From contig DAOWDF010000114.1 in NCBI GenBank assembly GCA_030639165.1, forward strand, positions 1 through 29,244: 29,244 nt of DNA, read 5' to 3'. Made by a program: the position numbers and the translations under genes. This document shows positions 8,713-15,166 of the stretch, in pieces. The notes beneath the pieces are model-generated. The model had not been told where the DNA came from. It did not search any database and was given only the letters and a program-made list of their open reading frames with translations. This DNA comes from Alphaproteobacteria bacterium. GTDB taxonomy: Bacteria > Pseudomonadota > Alphaproteobacteria > Micavibrionales > Micavibrionaceae. Position 1 is the first letter of the stretch; every line of letters begins with the position of its first letter.

Positions 8713-10125
8713 CTATTTCTCAACTTCACTTGGCTTATTTAAAGACCAGTCATAATTTAAATATTGTAACTTCACTTGCTTATTGAGGGAGATATAAGAT
8801 TGCAGCCATCCTTTAACATCGCCGCCATTAAAATCTGCCTCAAACCACTTAAAAATCTTACTGATCTTAATGTTATTCCCATTTAAACTCAGCCCCTTCC
8901 CCTCATTTCCAAGCGTAAGTAAAACCTGTTCTTCTAGCTGCTTATCAAGTATTTCACTTCGGTAAGCCTCCCCGCGCAGATCAGGGCAAGATATAGATGC
9001 ACAGTTAATTGCAAAATGTATCCGCGCATCGCCCATAGGACGCAATATTTCATGCTCTATATAATTTAGAGTATAGCTCTTACCGCCAATTTTCCAGCTA
9101 TGCTTTTTCCATGGGCTTGTAAACATGGAGCCAAGATTCTTGATAGTCTCACGCTCATTTTCACGAACAATAAGATCAATGGTAAGAAAATTATAAGCAT
9201 TAATCCAAAATGCCATATCACCGCCATTTTCTGCCTGCAAAATCTTCAAAGCCTCGCCATGACGCTTATCCTCTGCCCAGCCATCATAATCAACAGCCAT
9301 ATATTGCTTATTCACAAAAGCCGAACTATTCGGCGATACATAGCTTTGCAATAAACCATCATAAAGAGTTGAAAATCGATCATAATTATCACTAGCCATT
9401 ACATTCGGTGACATAACCATAAGCGCGGCAACCACCATCGCCACAGATTTTCTTCTGCCCTTAATCTTCTTATAAATCATAGGTATAAGCGCAAATAACC
9501 CCAGCAATGTAAATGCCATTAATGTTTGCGGCGATGCTAAATCACCCAAAGAATCAATAGTGCCAAGCTCTCTACCAACATTCGCATAAACAAAAGTCCC
9601 AGGGATAATTCCAATCATAGTTGTCAGCACATAAGGGATAAGTCGCACATTAAATAACGCTGGCACAATATTAACTAGGAAGAACGGGAATAGCGGCACA
9701 AGGCGCATAAACAACATATAGCTAATTGCGTTCTCTTCCATATTCGCCGCAACTTTATCATATAAAGAACCGCATTTATCACGCAACGTCTCGCCCAAGG
9801 CGCTGCGTGCTATCAGGAATAATATGGTTGCACCTAAAGTTGCTCCCGTAACTATAGCCACTGTACCAAGCAAGCTTCCGAACAAGAAACCACCAAGCAA
9901 TGTCAGCACCGTTGCAACCGGAAGCGACAAAGCCACAGCGCCTGCATATATCGCAACAAACGCCAAAACGCTCAATACAGGATGCGCCTCTACTAGGCTC
10001 AAAAGCTCTCCCCGCTGCTGCTTTATTGCATCAAGACTTACCAGCTCCATGAGGCCAGAGGCCCAAGCACTCGCGATCATTCCTATAATAATAACCAAAG
10101 GCAGCCAGCATTTTATAACTTTCAT
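8713..10125 (-). CDS. TVP38/TMEM64-DUF547 fusion membrane protein
   Basis: A 470-residue two-part protein. Residues 1-220 are a TVP38/TMEM64 (VTT/SNARE-associated) multispanning domain, with the hallmark LPVATVLTLLGGFLFG (68-83), an amphipathic core and RLVPLFPFFLVN (141-152). Residues about 245-450 are a DUF547 domain, with AFWINAYNFLTIDLIV (305-320), YIEHEIL (355-361) and FAINCASISCP (371-381). Between them residues 220-244 look exactly like a Sec signal peptide: basic KKIKGRRK, a hydrophobic core, then SPNVMA. The DUF547 part is therefore probably periplasmic, either tethered or cleaved free. The ATG at 10125 was chosen over the one at 10197 because the TVP38 domain starts there and the likely promoter lies just upstream. 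Both domains recur near arsenosugar-type genes. The molecular function is unknown. Confidence 0.82.
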   Translation of the reverse strand: MKVIKCWLPLVIIIGMIASAWASGLMELVSLDAIKQQRGELLSLVEAHPVLSVLAFVAIYAGAVALSLPVATVLTLLGGFLFGSLLGTVAIVTGATLGATILFLIARSALGETLRDKCGSLYDKVAANMEENAISYMLFMRLVPLFPFFLVNIVPALFNVRLIPYVLTTMIGIIPGTFVYANVGRELGTIDSLGDLASPQTLMAFTLLGLFALIPMIYKKIKGRRKSVAMVVAALMVMSPNVMASDNYDRFSTLYDGLLQSYVSPNSSAFVNKQYMAVDYDGWAEDKRHGEALKILQAENGGDMAFWINAYNFLTIDLIVRENERETIKNLGSMFTSPWKKHSWKIGGKSYTLNYIEHEILRPMGDARIHFAINCASISCPDLRGEAYRSEILDKQLEEQVLLTLGNEGKGLSLNGNNIKISKIFKWFEADFNGGDVKGWLQSYISLNKQVKLQYLNYDWSLNKPSEVEK

Positions 10126-10148
10126 TTTTCTACTCTTTCCAAAATAAT

Positions 10149-10177
10149 CTGTTATGATCACATTCGCTGCTCTACAA
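10149..10177 (-). promoter_or_regulatory. Putative promoter of the TVP38-to-roxA operon
   Basis: On the minus strand TTGTAG (10177-10172) and TAACAG (10154-10149) are 17 bases apart, giving a predicted start near 10142 and a leader of under 20 bases before the ATG at 10125. The -10 match is weak. The inverted repeat at 10183-10203 sits just upstream of its -35. Confidence 0.35.
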
Positions 10178-10182
10178 ACATA

Positions 10183-10203
10183 GTTACAAAAAACCATTGT
10201 AAC
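10183..10203. promoter_or_regulatory. Perfect 7-7-7 inverted repeat (operator candidate) between divergent operons
   Basis: GTTACAA (10183-10189) and TTGTAAC (10197-10203) form a perfect inverted repeat around a 7-base spacer. One half-site to the next is 14 bases centre to centre, close to one and a half helix turns. It occupies the -35 region expected for the PiT-arsM promoter and lies just upstream of the -35 of the divergent operon. It could let one dimeric regulator control both. No regulator gene is adjacent. Confidence 0.55.
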
Positions 10204-10210
10204 CTTGCCT

Positions 10211-10216
10211 TATAAT
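10211..10216 (+). promoter_or_regulatory. Consensus -10 box (TATAAT) of the PiT-arsM-arsC operon
   Basis: A perfect TATAAT lies 45 bases before the PiT start codon. At 16-18 bases upstream there is only an A-run (around 10187-10194), not a -35 hexamer, and the inverted repeat at 10183-10203 covers that position. This suggests a promoter controlled by a bound regulator, but that is inference. Confidence 0.45.
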
Positions 10217-10260
10217 TTTGCGAAATACCCTTTATGGAGATATTTATATAAGGAATAATC

Positions 10261-11367
10261 ATGGATCTATCATTAGCATTTATGGCCGCTGGATTGTTAT
10301 TTTTACTATCATTTGCCAATGGCTCCAATGATGTATCAAAAGGTATAGCAACATTAGCTGGATCTGGACTAAGCTCGGTTCGCGGAGCAATTGCATGGGG
10401 AACAATCTGGACAGTTGCCGGCGCATTTTCTGGCCTTTATTGGGGCGGCGCTATAATAAAGAATATCAGCGGCTCAATATATGTCGAAGCCCATGAATTT
10501 TACCTGCCAACAGCTTTAGCCATATCCATTGCACCTATTTTATGGGTAGGGCTAGCTACTTGGCGCAAATGGCCGGTATCCACCACTCACGCAGTTGTTG
10601 GCGGTCTTGTAGGCGCGGGACTAATCGCATACGGAATAACAGGCATTGACTGGCCAACGATCTGGAAGAAAATTGCTTTGCCATTATTGGCTAGCCCATT
10701 TATGGCGATTGGCTTGGCTTGGGTATTATTACCAACATTAGAAAAAACCGCACGCAACATTAATGGCTTGCGTATATGCTTAACCCCTGTGCCAAAATTT
10801 GCATTTGTTAACGCAAGAAACGGCGCGCAAGAGCCATTAGACGATTGCCTTATTTGCAAATGCGATAGCACGCAAGCAGGCTTAACTCACGGAGTATCCC
10901 TTTCAGTAAACCACTTACATTGGCTGACCAGCGGGCTTCTTTCATTTTCACGCGGACTTAATGATACGCCGAAATTAATTGCCATTGTTATGCCCTTTTT
11001 AATGCTGGAACAACTTGTTGCACCCGTTTGGCTATTCACTTTGGGCGCGCTGTCTATGGGCGCAGGTAGCTGGATTGCAGGCCGTAATATAACCGAAGTC
11101 TTAGGGTTTAAAGTTACAAAAATGAACCATGAACAAGGATTTTCTGCTAATTTAGTCTCAGCATTTTTGGTTATAGGAGCTAGCCGTTTTGGCTTGCCCG
11201 TATCGACCACCCACGTATCCTCATCATCAATTATGGGCATTGGGTTATCAAATGGAAAAGGATTGAATATGGCGACAGTTAAATCTATGCTGTTCGCTTG
11301 GGTTGTAACCGCGCCAATCGCAGCCATATTGGCAGCTATAATTTATTTAATCGCAAGTATACTTTAA
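10261..11367 (+). CDS. pit: PiT-family inorganic phosphate transporter
   Basis: A 368-residue multispanning cation-coupled transporter of the PiT (PHO4) family in the inner membrane. The two inverted-repeat signatures are present: SFANGSNDVSKG (17-28) and RGLNDTPKL (231-239), each paired with a VSTTH motif (106-110 and about 315). The central cytoplasmic loop is short, so the protein is much smaller than E. coli PitA. It contains a cysteine cluster, Cys196, Cys199 and Cys201, in DDCLICKCD. The ATG at 10261 has AAGGA close upstream. It is the first gene of the arsenic operon, 15 bases before arsM. PiT carriers also take up arsenate, so it may supply substrate to the pathway. Simple phosphate uptake under arsenate stress is the other possibility. 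Confidence 0.9.
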   Translation: MDLSLAFMAAGLLFLLSFANGSNDVSKGIATLAGSGLSSVRGAIAWGTIWTVAGAFSGLYWGGAIIKNISGSIYVEAHEFYLPTALAISIAPILWVGLATWRKWPVSTTHAVVGGLVGAGLIAYGITGIDWPTIWKKIALPLLASPFMAIGLAWVLLPTLEKTARNINGLRICLTPVPKFAFVNARNGAQEPLDDCLICKCDSTQAGLTHGVSLSVNHLHWLTSGLLSFSRGLNDTPKLIAIVMPFLMLEQLVAPVWLFTLGALSMGAGSWIAGRNITEVLGFKVTKMNHEQGFSANLVSAFLVIGASRFGLPVSTTHVSSSSIMGIGLSNGKGLNMATVKSMLFAWVVTAPIAAILAAIIYLIASIL

Positions 11368-11382
11368 AAAGAGAAAACAAAA

Positions 11383-12432
11383 ATGACACAACAAATAATT
11401 GATGACGTTAAAGATTATTACGGACAAATACTTGATACTAAAGATGATTTAAAGACAAGCGCCTGCTGCCCTCTCGAAGCTCCGCCAATGCATGTACGCG
11501 ATTTACTAAAGAATGTGCATGATACCGTGCAGGAAAAATTCTATGGCTGTGGCTCGCCGCTGCCATTAGCTGCGAAGGGCTGCACCGTGCTTGATTTAGG
11601 ATGCGGCACTGGTCGTGATGCCTTTTTACTAAGTCAGATTGTCGGAGAAAATGGCAATGTGATCGGCGTTGATATGACCGATGAGCAACTATCTGTGGCC
11701 AATCAATATCTTGGTTGGCACATGGATAAATTCGGGTTTAACAGACCAAATGTTAAATTCGTTAAGGGCTATATCGAGGATTTAAAAACCGCAGGCATAG
11801 AAGATGAAAGCGTTGATATTGTTATATCTAATTGCGTTATTAACCTCTCCGCCGATAAAGAAAAAACATTTAGCGAGATTTATAGAGTTTTGAAACCTGG
11901 CGGCGAGCTATATTTCTCCGATGTATTCGCAGGCAGGCGCATACCACAAGCCCTACAAATAGATAAAACATTACTAGGCGAGTGCTTGGGCGGAGCGATG
12001 TACACTCATGATTTTCGTCGTATGATGGCAAAAATAGGCATGGCCGATGTGCGCGTCACAGCCAATCGCCAAATGACTTTAGATGATGCAGAAGTCGAAG
12101 CAAAAGCAGGGATGATAGATTTCTATTCCACCACTGTGCGCGCCTTTAAAGTTGATCTAGAAGATATCTGCGAGAATTATGGGCACGTAGCGTATTACAA
12201 AGGAACAATCCCAGAATGCAAGCATAGCTTTACGCTTGACGATCATCACGAGTTCAAAACTGGCATGCCAGTCCCCGTATGCGGCAATACTGCAAACATA
12301 CTAAGCCAGACTAGATTTGCCGAGCATTTCCGCATTGAAGGTGATTTCTCAACTCACTATGGAGAGTTCGATTGTGCATCCCCTAGCCCTACTTCAAACG
12401 ATGAAACTAATTCTGGTGGAGCATGTTGTTAG
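11383..12432 (+). CDS. arsM: Arsenite S-adenosylmethionine methyltransferase
   Basis: A 349-residue ArsM that methylates As(III) stepwise, to mono- and dimethylated forms, in the cytoplasm. The N-terminal YYGQILDTKDDLKTSACC (12-29) is the family signature, and the SAM-binding motif is DLGCGTGRDAF (71-81). The conserved arsenic-binding cysteines are visible: Cys28/Cys29, Cys56 (YGCGSPLP), Cys151 (SNCVINLS) and Cys201 (GECLGGAMY), matching the four key cysteines known from algal ArsM. PVCGNTA (298-304) and a C-terminal vicinal pair (GGACC) complete the pattern. The gene overlaps the next glycosyltransferase gene by 10 bp. The neighbours (arsC, glycosyltransferases) suggest a biosynthetic use of methylarsenic rather than volatilisation alone. 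Confidence 0.93.
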   Translation: MTQQIIDDVKDYYGQILDTKDDLKTSACCPLEAPPMHVRDLLKNVHDTVQEKFYGCGSPLPLAAKGCTVLDLGCGTGRDAFLLSQIVGENGNVIGVDMTDEQLSVANQYLGWHMDKFGFNRPNVKFVKGYIEDLKTAGIEDESVDIVISNCVINLSADKEKTFSEIYRVLKPGGELYFSDVFAGRRIPQALQIDKTLLGECLGGAMYTHDFRRMMAKIGMADVRVTANRQMTLDDAEVEAKAGMIDFYSTTVRAFKVDLEDICENYGHVAYYKGTIPECKHSFTLDDHHEFKTGMPVPVCGNTANILSQTRFAEHFRIEGDFSTHYGEFDCASPSPTSNDETNSGGACC

Positions 12433-13010
12433 ATAATGTCAGCATAATAATCCCGACAGCAAGCAATGAAACCAGACTAGGTATATTACTTAATGATTTA
12501 GAGTGCGCTGATGCTGAAATAATAACCTCATCCGGAATTACTAGAGCCAAAAGCATGAACTCTGCCTCAAGCAAAGCTACAAGAGAATATCTATGGTTTT
12601 TGCATGCAGATAGTAGAGTATCATTAGATAATCTAAAGGCTCTTGAAATGTCGTTACAGGAAAATTCAGAATCCCTACGTTATTTTAACCTCGCATTTGA
12701 TGGTGGTTTTGCCACAAATATAAATGCATGGGGAGCAAATATCCGCTCACGAGTTTTTAGCATGCCCTATGGTGATCAAGGTATATGCATCTCTAAAACA
12801 CTATTTGATAAAATCGGCGGCTATCGCGAAGATGTGCCTTATGGAGAGGATCTTATATTTGTATTAACGGCAAAAAACTTTGGGATAAAGCTCCAAAACA
12901 TCCCCTCAAAACTACTCACCAGTTCACGTAAATATAAGCAGCAAGGCTGGCTCAAACTAACAATGATAAGACAATGGCAATTACTTAAACTTTTAAGGAT
13001 TAAGATATGA
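12423..13010 (+). CDS. Short GT2-type glycosyltransferase of the TIGR04283 (arsenosugar/rSAM-associated) family
   Basis: A 195-residue protein resembling TIGR04283 glycosyltransferases, known as rSAM/selenodomain-associated transferase 2 and linked to arsenosugar clusters. It keeps VSIIIPTASNE (6-16), the RAKSMNSAS segment, FLHADSRV (the metal-binding HAD region), PYGDQGICI and the C-terminal TSSRKYKQQGWLKLT. It is shorter than the usual 220-235 residues, and the standard DGGSxDxT segment after the second strand is replaced by ITSSGIT. The substrate specificity or activity may therefore differ. It starts inside arsM (10-bp overlap) and shares ATGA with the next gene, so all three are coupled. 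It presumably acts on a sugar or alcohol acceptor in the arsenical pathway; that is inference. Confidence 0.78.
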   Translation: MLLDNVSIIIPTASNETRLGILLNDLECADAEIITSSGITRAKSMNSASSKATREYLWFLHADSRVSLDNLKALEMSLQENSESLRYFNLAFDGGFATNINAWGANIRSRVFSMPYGDQGICISKTLFDKIGGYREDVPYGEDLIFVLTAKNFGIKLQNIPSKLLTSSRKYKQQGWLKLTMIRQWQLLKLLRIKI

Positions 13011-13672
13011 GCGCAGCTATTGCTATATTTGTTAAAACCCCTGACCTATCGCCTGTAAAAACACGGCTAGCCGCGACAATAGGCAAAGATAAAGCACTAG
13101 AGTTTTACCAACTTAGCGTCAAGGCTGTTGAGCGCACTATAATAAATACAGAGGCAAAACCCTTTTGGGCTGTAGGAGAAATCGATGGAATAGATAATCC
13201 ATTATGGTCTGAATTTGATAATATATATACTGGTGATGGCTGTTTAGGAGAGCGCCAAAATCATATTTATAGATCCCTACTTAAAACTCATGATAAGGCA
13301 ATTCTTATCGGTGCCGATGCCCCTCAAATTTCCCCTGATATAATAAATAAAGCCATAGCCGCGCTTGATAACAATGATTTTGTCATTGGGGGAGCAAGCG
13401 ATGGCGGTTACTACCTATTTGGCGGAAGAGAGCCAATTGACCCTAATATATGGACTAACACGCCGTGGAGTGATCCCGCCACCCGCGAATGCCTTGCGGC
13501 CGCCCTACCCTCAAAACCTGCGCACCTACCAATATTAACCGATGTTGATACAATAGATAACCTGACATCTATATTGGCTGAAATGCCTGCAAATACTAGC
13601 CCTGAGCAGCAATCCGTAATAAAGTGGGTAACTTCCTTGGAAAATAAAGCGAATGACTGTGCAGGAGGCTAA
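13007..13672 (+). CDS. DUF2064 glycosyltransferase-like protein of the TIGR04282 family
   Basis: A 221-residue nucleotidyl/glycosyltransferase-fold protein (DUF2064), called rSAM/selenodomain-associated transferase 1 or arsenosugar biosynthesis glycosyltransferase TIGR04282. Signature segments are FVKTPDLSPVKTRLA (8-22), GDGCLGERQ (76-84), IGADAPQISP (101-110) and GGASDGGYYLFGG (128-140), followed by PWSDPATRE. The family almost always pairs with TIGR04283, as it does here: the start overlaps the stop of the previous gene (ATGA). The exact reaction of this family is not established. The pairing with arsM and arsC supports a role in making a glycosylated arsenical. The msrB start is only 3 bases downstream. 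Confidence 0.85.
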   Translation: MSAAIAIFVKTPDLSPVKTRLAATIGKDKALEFYQLSVKAVERTIINTEAKPFWAVGEIDGIDNPLWSEFDNIYTGDGCLGERQNHIYRSLLKTHDKAILIGADAPQISPDIINKAIAALDNNDFVIGGASDGGYYLFGGREPIDPNIWTNTPWSDPATRECLAAALPSKPAHLPILTDVDTIDNLTSILAEMPANTSPEQQSVIKWVTSLENKANDCAGG

Positions 13673-13675
13673 TTT

Positions 13676-14164
13676 ATGGGTAAAAATTTAAACCGCAGAA
13701 ATTTTATAATAGGATTATTAACTACTGGATTTATAATAGCGACAAGCGCTGGAAAGGTTTTAGCGGCCATGACAGAAAAACTGGTTTTAAGCGATGAAGA
13801 ATGGCAAAAACGCCTAAGCGATGAACAATTTCAGGTTCTACGCAAGGAAGCTACAGAAAGGCCTTTCACCAGCCCCCTCAACAAGGAGAAACGCGACGGA
13901 GTGTTTCATTGCTCAGGCTGTGACTTGGAGCTGTTTACCTCGGATCAAAAATTTGATAGCGGCACAGGGTGGCCTAGCTTTTTCGATGGCTTCAAAGACC
14001 ATATAGAAACCAGAGCAGATTATAAAATGTTCTACCCGCGCACCGAATACCATTGCGCGCGCTGTGGCGGCCATCAAGGGCATATATTTAAGGATGGCCC
14101 AAAACCGACAGGCCTGCGCTACTGCAATAATGGTGTAGCCTTAAATTTCAAGAAAAAGGGGTAA
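13676..14164 (+). CDS. msrB: Peptide methionine-(R)-S-oxide reductase, Tat-exported
   Basis: MsrB of 162 residues that reduces methionine-R-sulfoxide in proteins. The N-terminus, NRRNFIIGLLTTGFIIATSA (6-25), is a twin-arginine signal with Arg7-Arg8 and a likely cleavage near residues 29-31, so the enzyme is expected in the periplasm. Zinc ligands are Cys79, Cys82, Cys127 and Cys130. GTGWPSFF (96-103) and the catalytic Cys150 in RYCNNGVALNF are intact. The ATG at 13676 has GGAGG 8 bases upstream, inside the end of the previous gene. It is followed 7 bases later by msrA. An exported MsrB-MsrA pair inside an arsenic operon may repair oxidised envelope proteins; the link to arsenic is inference. 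Confidence 0.92.
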   Translation: MGKNLNRRNFIIGLLTTGFIIATSAGKVLAAMTEKLVLSDEEWQKRLSDEQFQVLRKEATERPFTSPLNKEKRDGVFHCSGCDLELFTSDQKFDSGTGWPSFFDGFKDHIETRADYKMFYPRTEYHCARCGGHQGHIFKDGPKPTGLRYCNNGVALNFKKKG

Positions 14165-14171
14165 GGTTGCA

Positions 14172-14750
14172 ATGCGTTTATTACTTATTTTAATTATGGG
14201 GGTGTTCATGTCTATAGAAGCCAAAGCTAATACTCAAGAAACAGCCATTGTCGCAGGCGGCTGCTTCTGGTGCGTAGAATCCGACTTTGATAAGCTGGAC
14301 GGAGTAACATCTACCGTTTCAGGATATATCGGCGGCAGCGCAGAAGACGCAGATTATAAAAAAGTATCACATGGCGGCACAAATCATTACGAAGCGGTTA
14401 AAATAACATTCGACCCCGCGCGCATTAGCTATAAAGAGCTAATGGATTATTTTTGGAAACATATTGATCCGCTTGATACAAATGGACAATTTTGTGATAA
14501 GGGATCGCAATATCGCGCGGGCATATTCTATATAAATGATGAGCAAGAACAAATTGCTATAAAGTCAAAAGAAACCGCCGCAAAGCTACTAGGCAAAAAA
14601 ATTGTAACTGAAATTCTACCAGCAGATACCTTCTATGACGCAGAAGATTACCACCAAGATTATCATGAAACCCACCCCTTCCGCTATAAATTATATCGCG
14701 GAGGCTGTGGTCGCGACAAACGGGTAAATGCACTATGGGGCAATAAATAA
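14172..14750 (+). CDS. msrA: Peptide methionine-(S)-S-oxide reductase, Sec-exported
   Basis: MsrA of 192 residues that reduces methionine-S-sulfoxide. The catalytic GCFWC motif is at 30-34 (Cys31). GYIGG (51-55), NHYEAVKITFDP (71-82), WKHIDPLDTNGQF (95-107) and GSQYRAGIFY (111-120) are family signatures. Two later cysteines (Cys108 and Cys179) are candidates for the resolving step. Residues 1-19 (MRLLLILIMG, then MSIEAKA) are a Sec signal peptide with cleavage before NTQ, so the enzyme is periplasmic like the Tat-exported MsrB upstream. It ends in TAATG, overlapping arsC by one base, which indicates translational coupling. Confidence 0.92.
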   Translation: MRLLLILIMGVFMSIEAKANTQETAIVAGGCFWCVESDFDKLDGVTSTVSGYIGGSAEDADYKKVSHGGTNHYEAVKITFDPARISYKELMDYFWKHIDPLDTNGQFCDKGSQYRAGIFYINDEQEQIAIKSKETAAKLLGKKIVTEILPADTFYDAEDYHQDYHETHPFRYKLYRGGCGRDKRVNALWGNK

Positions 14751-15166
14751 TGAATATATTATTTCTCTGCACCGGTAACTCTGCGCGCTCTATTTTAGGC
14801 GAGGTCATATGCAATGAATTATTAGCAGGACAAGGCATCGCCTATAGTGCAGGCAGCAAGCCAGTGGGAGAGGTAAATCCTGCTGCTATTATTACGCTAA
14901 AAAATCATGGCAACTCAACACACGGCTTATATAGCAAAAACATTGATGAGTTCACCAAGAGCAGTGCGCCAAAGATTGATCTACTGATCAGCGTTTGTGA
15001 TAATGCAGCGAGTGACTGCCCTGTTTGGCTAGGAAATGGAGAGCCAAAACGCCTCCACTGGCCAATGGCTGACCCCGCCAGCGTAACAGGCCTAACCGAA
15101 AAAGCAGCAGCCTTTGAAGATACTTACCAAATATTAAAATCAAAGCTTAGCGAGCTTTTAAGCTGA
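14750..15166 (+). CDS. arsC: Arsenate reductase, thioredoxin-coupled LMW-phosphatase type
   Basis: A 138-residue ArsC of the low-molecular-weight tyrosine phosphatase fold that reduces arsenate to arsenite in the cytoplasm. The P-loop CTGNSARS (7-14) carries the nucleophile Cys7 and Arg13. The redox pair Cys83 and Cys90 in SVCDNAASDCPVW has the seven-residue spacing of the Cys82/Cys89 pair of the thioredoxin-dependent enzymes. HWPMADPA holds the acidic residue (Asp108) that acts in the active site. It is the last gene of the operon and feeds As(III) to ArsM. Its 3' end overlaps the convergent radical SAM gene by 9 bp, so no terminator can lie between them. No arsR or arsenite efflux gene accompanies it here. 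Confidence 0.92.
   Translation: MNILFLCTGNSARSILGEVICNELLAGQGIAYSAGSKPVGEVNPAAIITLKNHGNSTHGLYSKNIDEFTKSSAPKIDLLISVCDNAASDCPVWLGNGEPKRLHWPMADPASVTGLTEKAAAFEDTYQILKSKLSELLS

Noticed and set aside
10126..10197. Longer start (ATG at 10197) for the TVP38-DUF547 protein
   Set aside because: It would add 24 residues without hydrophobic or conserved character and would include the operator and promoter region.
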